In this document: piece by piece, positions 15,041 to 24,327 of the stretch
Layout of the letters: each line of letters begins with the position of its first letter
How positions within the stretch are numbered: position 1 is the first letter of the stretch
Assembly (NCBI RefSeq): GCF_014698965.1
Contig: NZ_JACXAE010000088.1
Span: 22,171 to 86,170 of the forward strand
Origin: Iningainema tapete BLCC-T55
GTDB taxonomy: Bacteria > Cyanobacteriota > Cyanobacteriia > Cyanobacteriales > Nostocaceae
Length of the DNA stretch: 64,000 bases
Direction: 5' to 3'
Program-made: the position numbers and the translations under genes
Notes under the pieces: generated by a model
What the model was told of the DNA's origin: nothing
The model's database searches: none
The model's input: the letters and a program-made list of their open reading frames with translations, nothing else

Positions 15041-16813
15041 TTACCACCCTCTGGGAGAACCTTCACCGCGTGGATCGGCTGCTCCTTCTAGGGTTCCGTT
15101 GGGTGTAATGACAATTGCATTAATATTACCCCAAGGCTGAGTCTGCTTAATATTATGTCCTCGGCGTTTTAACTCGGCAAGAGTGAGAGCATCTAAACCA
15201 AGTGGTTCCACTCTTAACTCATCTGGTAACCACTGGTGATGTATGCGTGGTGCAGAAATGGCTGCGCCAACATCCATACTGTATTCAAGTACATTGAGTA
15301 CAACCTGTAGTACTTGGGTAATAATAGTGCCACCGCCAGGAGCGCCCACAATCATTTGTAGACGTCCGTTTTTGGTGACAATAGTGGGAGTCATGCTAGA
15401 TAAAGGTGTTTTACGTGGTGCGATCGCATTTGCTTCATTACCCACTAGCCCAAATGCATTAGGTACACCCGGTGCTGCCGCAAAATCATCCATCTCATCA
15501 TTTAACAGAATACCAGTTCTTGGCACTACCACCCCAGAACCAAAACCGTAGTTTACTGTAAAAGTTAGACTAACAGCGTTGCGTTGTTCATCAACAACAT
15601 TCAGGTGGGTGGTTTCGGGAGACTCATAGGATTTTTGATTAGTGCGTGTTGAATCAGGTACAGCTTGGTTAAACTGCAAAAGAGTATCCCTGTCTACGGG
15701 CTTGACTTCAGTTGAAGGTTTAGCCATATTCATGGTAATTTCTTGACGGCGTTTTTTTGCATAGGCTGGGTTAATAAGTTGTGCTATGGGGACTTTGACA
15801 AAATCTGGATCACCTAGATGTTTTGAGCGATCGGCATAAGCAATCTTCATCGCTTCTGTGATTAAATGTAGAGCATCGGGATGATGCCATCCCAAAGATT
15901 TTAAATCTGTGTCACCGATAATATTCAGAATTTGTAATAGATGGATACCTCCTGAAGAAGGTGGTGGCATAGAGCAAATTTTCGAGTCACGGAAATTGCC
16001 ACATACAGGAGTACGCCAAATTGGTTTATATGCTTTCAAGTCTTTAATAGTGATTAAACCACCATTTTTTGCCATATCATTGGTGATCGCACGAGCAATT
16101 CTGCCATTATAAAAACTTTGGGGATTCTTGGCAATTTCTGCTAGAGTTCTAGCCAAGTCGCGCTGCACTAACTTTTCCCCAGCACTGTAAAATTCTCCGT
16201 TGCGAGTAAAAATTGCTCGTGCTGCTGGATTAGCAAGAATTACTTTCAAGCGTTCTGCGTACACCTGTATTGATCGCCAAGTTGGTATTTGACTTAAAAT
16301 AAAACCATTTTGAGCTAGTGCGATCGCAGGTTTTACAACTTCAAACCAAGGCAGCTTACCATATTGACGATGCACCTCATAAAGTCCTGCCACTGTGCCT
16401 GGTGTTGCTGCCGCCAAATAACCATTAACACTTGCATTTGGAACTACCTTACCTTGTGCATCCAAATACATATTTCTTGTCGCTTTCAACGGTGCGCGTT
16501 CCCGGAAATCTAAAGCCTTAATTTCTCCCTTTGCGGAATGTATCAGCAAAAAACCACCGCCACCAATTCCTGCTGAAAAAGGCTCCACAACTGAAATCAC
16601 GAAAGCTGTAGCTACTGCGGCATCAACAGCATTACCACCCTTACGTAACATTAATAAACCTGCATCACTAGCAAGAGGATGAGCCGAAACCACCATCCCT
16701 TTTTTAGCGCGTACAGGAAAAACAACAGTAGCTTCAGCTACTTGAGTGCATAACAAAATACTAAAAGAAAAAACTGCAAAAGCAACCCGTGTGTATTTTT
16801 TAAAGATACTCAT
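15041..16813 (-). CDS. ggt: gamma-glutamyltransferase
   Basis: This 590-residue Ntn-hydrolase precursor has an N-terminal signal peptide (VAFAVFSFSILLCTQVAEA). The autoprocessing site is in ETTHLNVVDEQ, whose Thr becomes the nucleophile of the small subunit. Further motifs are NYGFGSGVVVPRTGILLNDEMDDF and GAPGGGTIITQV, normal for GGT. It cleaves gamma-glutamyl bonds of glutathione and related peptides in the periplasm. It is complete and ends in DPRGEGSPRGW, and it is divergent from the nitrilase/aldehyde dehydrogenase pair. Confidence 0.93.
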   Translation of the reverse strand: MSIFKKYTRVAFAVFSFSILLCTQVAEATVVFPVRAKKGMVVSAHPLASDAGLLMLRKGGNAVDAAVATAFVISVVEPFSAGIGGGGFLLIHSAKGEIKALDFRERAPLKATRNMYLDAQGKVVPNASVNGYLAAATPGTVAGLYEVHRQYGKLPWFEVVKPAIALAQNGFILSQIPTWRSIQVYAERLKVILANPAARAIFTRNGEFYSAGEKLVQRDLARTLAEIAKNPQSFYNGRIARAITNDMAKNGGLITIKDLKAYKPIWRTPVCGNFRDSKICSMPPPSSGGIHLLQILNIIGDTDLKSLGWHHPDALHLITEAMKIAYADRSKHLGDPDFVKVPIAQLINPAYAKKRRQEITMNMAKPSTEVKPVDRDTLLQFNQAVPDSTRTNQKSYESPETTHLNVVDEQRNAVSLTFTVNYGFGSGVVVPRTGILLNDEMDDFAAAPGVPNAFGLVGNEANAIAPRKTPLSSMTPTIVTKNGRLQMIVGAPGGGTIITQVLQVVLNVLEYSMDVGAAISAPRIHHQWLPDELRVEPLGLDALTLAELKRRGHNIKQTQPWGNINAIVITPNGTLEGAADPRGEGSPRGW

Positions 16814-16903
16814 TTTTTATTTTTGCATGGTGTGAATTATACTAAAACTTATAAATAATAACAATAATTGTTGATTTAAGTAAAAAAGAATAATCACAAA
16901 ATT

Positions 16904-17950
16904 ATGGCAGCAAATAGCGATCGCATAGAATCTTTCATAGCTTTAGCACTCCAAGTTACTTGCCACGCAGTCAACTCGGCAACTAACCGCTCAGAAGCCC
17001 GTTCTTTAATGCAAAATACCATCAACCGCTTAGCAAAACAAATCGCTGCCAGTATTGCTTTTATTGGTTCTGACTGTCGTTTAATTGTCTTACCCGAATA
17101 CTTCCTGACAGGTTTTCCCATGGGAGAGTCACTCGCTGTGTGGGCGGAAAAAGCTTGTTTAGAAATGGCTGGTGCTGAGTATGAAGCTTTAAGTGAAATT
17201 GCCCAAAAACATGGTATATTTATTGCAGGTAACGCTTACGAATTAGACCCGAACTTTTCTGGGTTATATTTTCAAACTTGCTTTGTCATCGACCCATCAG
17301 GGACAATTGTTTTACGCTATCGCCGACTGAATTCCATGTTTGCACCGACACCCCACGATGTTTGGGATAAATATCTCGACTGCTACGGCTTGGAGGGGGT
17401 GTTTCCGGTAGCAAAGACAGAGATTGGGAATTTAGCGGCGATCGCATCTGAAGAAATCTTATACCCAGAAGTAACTCGATGTTTAGCAATGCGAGGAGCC
17501 GAGATTTTTCTCCATACGACTTCCGAAGTATATGGCGGAACAACCCTCAAACCCAAAGATGCGGCAAAAATCACTCGCGCTGTGGAAAATTTAGCATACT
17601 TAGTCTCAGCAAACACAGCAGGCATAGTTAATATCCCCATTCCAGATGCTTCGGCTAATGGCGGCTCCAAAATCATCGACTATAAAGGAACGGTAATAGC
17701 AGAAACAGGTGCAGGCGAGAGCATGGCAGCATTTGCAGAAATAGACTTAGCTGCATTACGCCGCTACCGCAAAAGACCTGGGTTAAATAATTTACTTGCG
17801 CGACAACGGTTTGAACTCTACGCTGAAAGTTATCGCCAATCCCATTTTTACCCGGCTAATACTATGCTGGAAAAAGAGGTAGACCGCAAACATTTTTTGC
17901 AAACTCAGCTTGAAACCATTGAGCTATTAAGCAAACAGGGAGTAATATGA
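16904..17950 (+). CDS. nitrilase-superfamily protein with altered catalytic triad
   Basis: The 348-residue protein has the carbon-nitrogen hydrolase fold. The Glu of the triad sits in VLPEYFLTG. The family Lys position reads RYRRLN (Arg instead of Lys) and the nucleophile region reads AIASEEILYPEV, where the usual Cys is Ser. The triad is thus E-R-S by my manual alignment, and classical thiol-based amidase or nitrilase activity is doubtful. The gene ends 3 bases before the aldehyde dehydrogenase start, so the two form an operon. A related but non-classical activity or a structural role is possible. Confidence 0.8.
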   Translation: MAANSDRIESFIALALQVTCHAVNSATNRSEARSLMQNTINRLAKQIAASIAFIGSDCRLIVLPEYFLTGFPMGESLAVWAEKACLEMAGAEYEALSEIAQKHGIFIAGNAYELDPNFSGLYFQTCFVIDPSGTIVLRYRRLNSMFAPTPHDVWDKYLDCYGLEGVFPVAKTEIGNLAAIASEEILYPEVTRCLAMRGAEIFLHTTSEVYGGTTLKPKDAAKITRAVENLAYLVSANTAGIVNIPIPDASANGGSKIIDYKGTVIAETGAGESMAAFAEIDLAALRRYRKRPGLNNLLARQRFELYAESYRQSHFYPANTMLEKEVDRKHFLQTQLETIELLSKQGVI

Positions 17951-17953
17951 CGG

Positions 17954-19369
17954 ATGTCCAAAACAATCGAAGTCCGCAACCCCCGCACTGGAAAATTTGA
18001 CTATGTAATTATCCCGCCGCCCCCCAAGCTGCTGGCGCAACAATGTGGGCGTCTACGCAGAGCGCAAAAAAGCTGGCTTTCTCTTGGTGTAGAGGGAAGA
18101 ATTGAAGCGTTGCAGCAGTGGAAGAGCGCGATAATTTCTGGACGCGATAAATTGACTGAAGCTTTAGTCAATGATACGGGAAGATTATCAATCACGATAC
18201 TGGAAATTGACTCTTTCCTTTCGACAATTGATAGATGGTGTAAATTAGCACCAGAATTGCTGCAAGAATCGGCAAAAGAAACAGCAATTCCTTTTATTGA
18301 GTTGCAACAAACATTGGTTCCTTACCCTTTAGTTGGGGTAATTAGCCCGTGGAATTTTCCGCTGTTACTTTCGACAATTGATACAATCCCAGCATTGCTT
18401 GCGGGTTGTGCTGTGATTGTTAAACCGAGTGAGATTGCTCCTCGCTTTGTCGCACCACTATTGGCGGCAGTTAACACTGTGCCAAAATTGCGCGATGTGT
18501 TAAGTTTTGTTGAGGGAGCAGGTGAAACGGGCGCTGCTCTACTTGAGTATGTGGATTTTATATGTTTTACTGGAAGTGTGGCGACGGGAAGAAAGGTGGC
18601 AGAAGTTGCGGCTAGACGCTTTATTCCGGCTTGTTTGGAATTGGGCGGGAAAGATCCGGCGATCGTCCTCCAATCTGCTAATTTGGATTTAGCTAGCTCG
18701 GCAATTTTGTGGGGTTCTGTTGTCAACACCGGACAGTCTTGCCTTTCTATTGAGCGAATTTACGTTGCTGAATCTATCTTTGAGCAGTTTATTGCCCAAT
18801 TGGTGACGAAAGCTAGACGTTTGAAGTTAGCTTATCCTACTCTGGAAAGTGGCGAAATTGGTCCGATTATTGCAGAAAGACAAGCGGCGATTATTAGCGA
18901 TCATTTGTTGGATGCCCAGGAAAAAGGGGCGGTGATTCACTGCGGTGGGGAGGTTGAGGAGCATGGTGGTGGTTGGTGGTGTTTTCCTACTGTGATGACT
19001 CAGGTGGATCATTCTATGAAGGTGATGACTGAGGAAACTTTTGGTCCTATTATGCCTGTTATGTCTTTTTCTAGTGTTGAGGAGGCAGTTAGTTTGGCGA
19101 ATGATTCTGTTTATGGTTTGAGTGCTGCTGTTTTTGCTGGGTTGGAGGGGGATGCTTTGCTGGTTGCTCGTCAGGTTGATGCTGGTGCTATTAGTATTAA
19201 TGATGCTGCTCTGACGAGTGTTTTGCATGAGGGTGAGAAGAATTCTTTTCGGTTTTCTGGTTTGGGTGCTTCTCGTATGGGTGCTTCTGGGTTGAGGCGG
19301 TTTTTGCGTTCTAAGGCTTTTTTGGTGAAGACTAAGTTGGTGGGTGATCCTTGGTGGTTTGAGGGTTAG
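17954..19369 (+). CDS. aldehyde dehydrogenase family protein
   Basis: This 471-residue NAD(P)-dependent ALDH has the PWNFPLLLS substrate-channel motif, the cofactor loop FTGSVATGRKVAE, the catalytic base in LELGGKDPAIV and the nucleophile in NTGQSCLSIERIYV. EETFGPIMPVM is the C-terminal family motif. Sequence fits the succinate-semialdehyde/benzaldehyde-type group, and the substrate is not fixed. It follows the nitrilase-like gene after 3 bases. The second half of the gene shows a marked rise in T-ending codons and G+T richness that continues into the next genes. Confidence 0.9.
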   Translation: MSKTIEVRNPRTGKFDYVIIPPPPKLLAQQCGRLRRAQKSWLSLGVEGRIEALQQWKSAIISGRDKLTEALVNDTGRLSITILEIDSFLSTIDRWCKLAPELLQESAKETAIPFIELQQTLVPYPLVGVISPWNFPLLLSTIDTIPALLAGCAVIVKPSEIAPRFVAPLLAAVNTVPKLRDVLSFVEGAGETGAALLEYVDFICFTGSVATGRKVAEVAARRFIPACLELGGKDPAIVLQSANLDLASSAILWGSVVNTGQSCLSIERIYVAESIFEQFIAQLVTKARRLKLAYPTLESGEIGPIIAERQAAIISDHLLDAQEKGAVIHCGGEVEEHGGGWWCFPTVMTQVDHSMKVMTEETFGPIMPVMSFSSVEEAVSLANDSVYGLSAAVFAGLEGDALLVARQVDAGAISINDAALTSVLHEGEKNSFRFSGLGASRMGASGLRRFLRSKAFLVKTKLVGDPWWFEG

Positions 19370-19446
19370 ATTTATGAACCGCGTTCGCGAAGCGTCTCGA
19401 AGAGAAGGCGCGAAGTGCGCGAAGGGAAGAGGAAGAGGAAGAGAGG
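19370..19446. repeat. GCGAAGCGTCT/GCGCGAAG-type short repeats
   Basis: CGCGTTCGCGAAGCGTCTCG and GGCGCGAAGTGCGCGAAGGG are palindromic, octamer-based repeats typical of intergenic DNA in filamentous cyanobacteria. A related string (CTTCGCGCTCTTCGCGCC) is at about 50075-50095. Confidence 0.5.
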
Positions 19447-19467
19447 GTGTTTTTGAAGGGGGTTTTT

Positions 19468-19914
19468 ATGTCTGGTATTCGTGAAAATATGCCTGTTCTT
19501 GTTCGTCATGAGGGGGATTGGGTTGGTACGTATATTGTGGTTGATGGGGAGGGGAAGGTTGTTGATAGGCATGAATCTCATTTGAGTTGTCAGTTTCCTG
19601 ATGATGGTTTGTTTTCTTATTATCAAATTAATCGGTATACTTGGTCTGATGGTAAGCAGGAGGAGCATCGGTTTCCTGCTAGCTATCGCGATGGGAAGAT
19701 TTGGTTTGATACTGAGCGGATTGAGGGGAAGGCTTGGGAGGTTGATGATTCGACGATTATTTTATGGTTTGCTTATAAGAATATGCCGGGGTTTTATTTG
19801 TATGAAATGATTCAAATTAGTCCTTGTAATAATTATCGATCGCGTACTTGGCATTGGTTTAAGAATGATCAACTTTTCCAACGTACTTTGATTCAAGAGG
19901 AACGTTTGAGATAA
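19468..19914 (+). CDS. DUF3598-like (lipocalin-type) hypothetical protein, 148 aa
   Basis: A beta-rich protein begins MSGIRENMPVLVRHEGDWVG and alternates aromatic and polar residues (SYYQINRYTWSDG, FYLYEMIQISP). This resembles the calycin-like N-terminal half of DUF3598 proteins. The ATG at 19468 follows GAAGGGGG and is preferred over the TTG at 19447. It uses the same T-rich codons as the 3' half of the aldehyde dehydrogenase gene. Function is unknown. A small hydrophobic ligand is a guess from the fold. Confidence 0.5.
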   Translation: MSGIRENMPVLVRHEGDWVGTYIVVDGEGKVVDRHESHLSCQFPDDGLFSYYQINRYTWSDGKQEEHRFPASYRDGKIWFDTERIEGKAWEVDDSTIILWFAYKNMPGFYLYEMIQISPCNNYRSRTWHWFKNDQLFQRTLIQEERLR

Positions 19915-19937
19915 AACATATTCATTTATGAAAAAAA

Positions 19938-20002
19938 AACCACAGATAAACACAGATGCACACAGATAAATTATCTGTGTTTATCTGTGTGCATCTGTGG
20001 TT
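19938..20002. repeat. ACCACAGATAAACACAGAT inverted repeat
   Basis: AACCACAGATAAACACAGAT and its complement half TTATCTGTGTGCATCTGTGGTT face each other, giving a large imperfect palindrome that could terminate the upstream gene. The same module appears at 34246-34279 and at 57657-57730. Confidence 0.75.
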
Positions 20003-20067
20003 CAAAATATTCAATATCTGACTGGGAACGCAAGAACTCTATTTCAATCTACAATTGGGATTAAGGC

Positions 20068-21453
20068 ATGACGAAGGCTGATAAAGTGAATTTTTCTACT
20101 CCTAGTGGTTTCCCTGAGTTTCTTCCTGGTGAAAAACGTTTGGAAGTGTATCTCTTAGATACTATCCGGAGGGTGTTTGAAAGTTATGGTTTTACGCCGA
20201 TTGAAACTCCGGCGGTGGAACGTTTGGAGGTTCTACAAGCAAAGGGGAATCAAGGTGATAATATTATTTATGGTATAAGTCCGATTCTGCCTCCTAATCG
20301 ACAGGCGGAAAAGGATAAGGCTGGGGAAACTGGTTCGGAAGCTAGGGCTTTGAAGTTTGACCAAACTGTTCCTTTGGCTGCTTATATTGCTCGTCATTTA
20401 AATGAGTTGACTTTTCCTTTTGCTCGTTATCAAATGGATGTTGTTTTTCGCGGAGAAAGGGCAAAAGATGGTCGTTTTCGTCAGTTCCGTCAGTGCGATA
20501 TTGATGTTGTTGCTCGTCGTGAACTGAGTTTGCTTTATGATGCGCAAATGCCTGCTATTATATCGGAAATATTTACATCTGTCAATATTGGTGATTTTCT
20601 GATTCGCATCAATAATCGCAAAATTCTCACTGGTTTTTTTAAGTCGGTAGGTGTGGAGGAAAATAAAATTAAATCTTGTATTGGTATTATTGATACTTTA
20701 GAAAAAGTCGGGGAAGCTAAAGTAAAACAAGATTTAGAGAAAGAAGGTGTTTTGGCGGAGCAAACTCAACAAATTATTGAGTTTATTAAGATTAATGGTA
20801 CTGTTGATCAGGTATTGGATAAACTCAAGTATTTGGCTCAAACTAGAGAAGCTGAAGAATTGAGTATCGGTGTGACAGAGTTGGAAACGGTGATTGCAGG
20901 TGTTCGGAATTTGGGCGTGGCGGAGAATCGGTTCTGTATTGATTTGGCGATCGCACGTGGTTTAGATTACTATACGGGTACAGTTTACGAAACTACTCTA
21001 GTCGGACACGAAGCTTTGGGTAGCATTTGCTCTGGCGGTAGATATGAAGAATTGGTAGGGACATTTTTGGGTGAGAAAATGCCTGGTGTGGGCATTTCCA
21101 TCGGTTTAACCAGGTTAATTAGTCGTTTGTTGAAAGCTGGTATTTTGGATACCTTTGCTGCTACCCCAGCGCAGGTGATGGTAGTAAATATGCAAGATGA
21201 TTTGATGCCAGTTTACTTAAATGTGTCGCAACAATTGCGACAAGCAGGAATTAATGTTATTACTAGTTTTGAACAACGTCCGTTAGGTAAACAATTCCAA
21301 CAAGCTGAGAAACAAGGAATTCAATTTTGCGTGATAATTGGTTCTGAAGAAGCAGCAGCGCAAAAGTCTTCTCTCAAAGATTTGAAAACCCGCGAACAAG
21401 TAGAAGTACCTGTAGAAAATTTAGCACTAGAAATTAAACGCAGACTAGCGTAG
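20068..21453 (+). CDS. hisS: histidyl-tRNA synthetase
   Basis: This 461-residue class II synthetase has motif 2 (YQMDVVFRGERAKDGRFRQF), the histidine-binding HisA loop (GLDYYTGTVYET) and motif 3 (GVGISIGLTRL). A C-terminal anticodon-binding domain follows (VMVVNMQDDLMPVYL onward). It charges tRNA-His in the cytoplasm. Length is normal for cyanobacteria. The first half is T-rich in third codon positions like the genes upstream, and the second half is ordinary. The DUSTLESS 5' region consists of the 19938-20002 palindrome and no clear promoter. Confidence 0.95.
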   Translation: MTKADKVNFSTPSGFPEFLPGEKRLEVYLLDTIRRVFESYGFTPIETPAVERLEVLQAKGNQGDNIIYGISPILPPNRQAEKDKAGETGSEARALKFDQTVPLAAYIARHLNELTFPFARYQMDVVFRGERAKDGRFRQFRQCDIDVVARRELSLLYDAQMPAIISEIFTSVNIGDFLIRINNRKILTGFFKSVGVEENKIKSCIGIIDTLEKVGEAKVKQDLEKEGVLAEQTQQIIEFIKINGTVDQVLDKLKYLAQTREAEELSIGVTELETVIAGVRNLGVAENRFCIDLAIARGLDYYTGTVYETTLVGHEALGSICSGGRYEELVGTFLGEKMPGVGISIGLTRLISRLLKAGILDTFAATPAQVMVVNMQDDLMPVYLNVSQQLRQAGINVITSFEQRPLGKQFQQAEKQGIQFCVIIGSEEAAAQKSSLKDLKTREQVEVPVENLALEIKRRLA

Positions 21454-21540
21454 TCTCGGGAGCATCTTCGTTTTTCGCCACACCCTGAAGGGTGCGGCTA
21501 CACGTACAAAGCCTGCCGTAGCTCCGGCTAGAAACATCTC

Positions 21541-21622
21541 TCGTTCCCACGCTCCGCGTCTCTCCTCGTCTCCTCGTTCCCAGCCTCCGGCTGGGAATGC
21601 CATCCTGGAGGCTCTGCCTCCC
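21541..21622. repeat. dispersed palindromic repeat (GTTCCCAGCC/GGCTGGGAA type)
   Basis: TTCCCAGCCTCCGGCTGGGAA and GGAGGCTCTGCCTCC modules match the elements at 3769, 29453, 31555 and 47593. The last bases lie just upstream of the start codon at 21633. Confidence 0.75.
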
Positions 21623-21632
21623 AAAAATTGAT

Positions 21633-22454
21633 ATGAACAAACCAATCAAGCGAGCCTTTTTAGACACCGAAGACGGGCAGATTCTTTACCGCATAGGCGG
21701 TGAAGGAAATCCTCTGGTTTTACTACATCAGAACCAAACAAGTAGTAACGAGTATAGAGAGTTAATGCCTATTTTGGCAAAAAATCGATGTGTCATTGCT
21801 ATGGACTTTCTGGGTTTCGGTGATTCAGATAAACCCCCAAGAATGTATTCAATTGAAGACTATGCTAAAACAGTCATCCTCCTGTTAGACAAATTAGGCA
21901 TAAAAACCACAAGCATCTTGGGAAACCATACAGGTGCATTTGTCGCAGGAGAGGTAGCGGCAGAATATCCGGAAAGAGTCGAAAAACTTATCTTATCTAA
22001 TCCGGTTGTCTTTGGTGAAGCAGGCAAAGCAGCCCTATTAAAAAGATTTTCTGAAGGTTTTCACATAAAAACAGACGGCTCCCACCTGATGGAAAGATGG
22101 GCAGCCCGTGCAAAGTATGTAGAATCTGCTGAATTAAATCACACTTTGGTATTAGATGATTTAAAATGCTTTGGTTATCCTTTATATGCAGTTTGGGCTG
22201 TAGCAAACTACTGTCTGGAGGCAGAAGAAAGATTTCGACGCATAAAATGTCCCTCCCTAATTATCTGGGGAACTGAGGACATGAAACAGTTTCAACAGCT
22301 AGGTTTAGCAAATGCAGAAAATCAGCATTTGATTTTAACAGCAATTCCTCAGGGAAAAGTGGTTGAGATTGAAGGCGGAACTATATGCATGATGAACCAG
22401 AGATCTGAAGAAATATCGCAGCATGTAATCGAATTTCTTGATGATAAAGATTAA
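21633..22454 (+). CDS. alpha/beta hydrolase-fold protein lacking the standard triad
   Basis: The 273-residue protein has the fold signatures LVLLHQNQTSSNEY (oxyanion region), MDFLGFGDSDKP and ERVEKLILSNPV. The nucleophile elbow is GNHTGA, with His where Ser/Asp/Cys normally sits. The usual terminal catalytic His region reads GGTICMMNQRSEE. Only the acid in IIWGTEDM is retained. Classical hydrolysis is therefore doubtful. Start ATG 21633 is chosen because upstream codons come from the repeat element. It heads an operon with the cupin gene (27-bp gap) and the MDR oxidoreductase. Confidence 0.75.
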   Translation: MNKPIKRAFLDTEDGQILYRIGGEGNPLVLLHQNQTSSNEYRELMPILAKNRCVIAMDFLGFGDSDKPPRMYSIEDYAKTVILLLDKLGIKTTSILGNHTGAFVAGEVAAEYPERVEKLILSNPVVFGEAGKAALLKRFSEGFHIKTDGSHLMERWAARAKYVESAELNHTLVLDDLKCFGYPLYAVWAVANYCLEAEERFRRIKCPSLIIWGTEDMKQFQQLGLANAENQHLILTAIPQGKVVEIEGGTICMMNQRSEEISQHVIEFLDDKD

Positions 22455-22481
22455 CACTACACGGATATTGTCAAAAACATT

Positions 22482-23255
22482 ATGGCAAGAAAGCACGTTG
22501 AATTCATTCAATCAGGGGATGTCGAGCAGAAACCTTGGGTTGTGGATGGGATCAAGGAAGTTCACCAAACAAGGATTCTGAGCTTCGATACCGAAACTGG
22601 CGCGTCCACCGAACTTGTCGAGTGGACACAAAACTGGGAGAGCAGTTCAGGTTATTTCAACTGCGACGTGGAAATTTTTGTACTTAGCGGACAGTTGCGG
22701 ATAGGGCAACTCCGTCTCGGACGCTACACTTACGGCTTCATTCCAGAAGGTGTTTGCATCGAAGCATGGAGCGCTCAGGAAAATACTATAGCTCTTTGGA
22801 TGCCCGAACGTCATCCCTGCTTTGTGACATCATTAACCGATGCGCCGGGAGCAAAAAGAGAATTATATATTCCTTCGTCGAGTTCTGAACTAATCCCTTG
22901 GACTTCAACTCTCACCCCAGGCTTTCCACTAGGCGCGATGAGAAAAACTTTACGTAAGGGATCTGAGGGTGGAAGAAGTACTTGGCTGCTAGGGTGTTTG
23001 CCGCAGTTTGCCGAAACTGTTGCGGAGTATCATCCGATTCCTGAGGAGGAGTTTGTACTTCAGGGAAGCATGACAACACAGGCTGGTTATATGACCCCAG
23101 GCTGTTACTTTTGGCGTCCAGAATTAATTCCACATGCCCCAGCATATACTGAAACAGGATACTTTGCCTTTGTGCGCGGAGGCAATCCCCATCTTTCATA
23201 CCATACTTGGGAACCGCCGTTTCACACTTACTATCCTTGGCATTGGAACAAATGA
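22482..23255 (+). CDS. DUF4437-like bicupin protein
   Basis: The 257-residue protein has two cupin-type halves. The first holds FNCDVEIFVLSGQLRIGQLRLGRYTYGFIPEG and the second EEEFVLQGSMTTQAGYMTPGCYFWRPELIPH. Metal-ligand His/Glu positions are sparse in the first half (Glu in DVEIF) and better in the second (EEE, His of IPHAP). It resembles DUF4437/ChrR-like cupins, which act as small-molecule enzymes or sensors. The stop codon overlaps the start of the next gene (ATGA), pointing to translational coupling and one pathway with the flanking hydrolase-fold and MDR genes. Confidence 0.65.
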   Translation: MARKHVEFIQSGDVEQKPWVVDGIKEVHQTRILSFDTETGASTELVEWTQNWESSSGYFNCDVEIFVLSGQLRIGQLRLGRYTYGFIPEGVCIEAWSAQENTIALWMPERHPCFVTSLTDAPGAKRELYIPSSSSELIPWTSTLTPGFPLGAMRKTLRKGSEGGRSTWLLGCLPQFAETVAEYHPIPEEEFVLQGSMTTQAGYMTPGCYFWRPELIPHAPAYTETGYFAFVRGGNPHLSYHTWEPPFHTYYPWHWNK

Positions 23256-24271
23256 GTTCAAGCACATACAAAAAACTAGTTGCAAAACAGTTTGCTCAAG
23301 ATTTTAAATCAGCTATTGAAATTGTCGAACTTCCCATACCCGAACCTGCACCAGATGAAATTGTGATTCGGAACAAGTTTGCTGGAGTTAACGCTGGGTT
23401 CGACACTTTACTTTGCCGAGGCGATGTGAGTTACGTTAACTTAACTCCTCCCTTTGATTTGGGTGTGGAAGCGGTGGGAGAAGTAGTAGCAGTGGGAAGT
23501 AATGTTACATTTCAAGTTGGTGATGCTGTGGTGACTACCATACGTGGGGGAGGTTATCGTGAGTACCAGACAATCAATGCCAATTTAGCATTCAAAGTGC
23601 CTGAAGCTACGCCAGAGGTACTAACTCTGATGCCTACTGGTGTATCAGCTTTGGTGGCATTAGAACAAGTGGGGGAGATGAAAAGCCAAGAAGTTGTTTT
23701 GGTGACGGCGGCAGCTGGTGGAACTGGACATATTGCAGTACAGTTAGCAAAGTTAGCAGGTAATCATGTGATTGGTACTTGTGGATCGGATGCAAAGGGA
23801 CAGTTGCTGAGTGAGTTGGGATGCGATCGCATGATCAACTACCGTAAGGAAGATCTAAATCTTGTCCTCAAGCAAGAATATCCCAATGGCGTTAATCTAG
23901 TTTTTGAATGTGTGGGTAAACAAGTCTTCGACACCTGTGTAGATAACTTGGCAATTCGGGGGCGTTTAGTTGTGGTTGGTTTTGTGTCAGAATATGGTAA
24001 TAATTTTGCGCAAGTAACACAATCGCGAATTTATCAAAAACTTTTCTGGAAAGCAGCTTCGGTGCGGGGATTTCTCATGCCACTATATAAAGAGTATATG
24101 GTAGAGGCACGTGATCGCCTATTCAACTTATTCTACTCTAACAAGCTCAAAGTAGTTGTTGATCCTACCGAGTTTTTGGGATTAGAATCCATTCCGGCTG
24201 CTGTAGAATACCTGCTCAGTGGTAGAAATTGCGGTAAGGTAGTTGTTCGATTTATATATAATCTACCATAA
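23252..24271 (+). CDS. zinc-independent MDR oxidoreductase (quinone reductase-like)
   Basis: This 339-residue medium-chain reductase has the GroES-like N-terminal domain (PAPDEIVIRNKFAGVNAGFDTLLCRGD) and the NADPH-binding loop VTAAAGGTGHIAVQLAK, as in quinone oxidoreductase and leukotriene B4 reductase groups. No zinc-ligand Cys cluster is seen, so it should be a zinc-free reductase. The ATG at 23252 overlaps the previous stop codon. It is the last gene of the 21633-24271 operon. The substrate is unknown, possibly a product of the cupin protein. Confidence 0.85.
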   Translation: MSSSTYKKLVAKQFAQDFKSAIEIVELPIPEPAPDEIVIRNKFAGVNAGFDTLLCRGDVSYVNLTPPFDLGVEAVGEVVAVGSNVTFQVGDAVVTTIRGGGYREYQTINANLAFKVPEATPEVLTLMPTGVSALVALEQVGEMKSQEVVLVTAAAGGTGHIAVQLAKLAGNHVIGTCGSDAKGQLLSELGCDRMINYRKEDLNLVLKQEYPNGVNLVFECVGKQVFDTCVDNLAIRGRLVVVGFVSEYGNNFAQVTQSRIYQKLFWKAASVRGFLMPLYKEYMVEARDRLFNLFYSNKLKVVVDPTEFLGLESIPAAVEYLLSGRNCGKVVVRFIYNLP

Positions 24272-24327
24272 TCGCCAATCATTTCTCAAAATAGAAGCAT
24301 ACTTAATAAGCTAATACCAACAAGACC

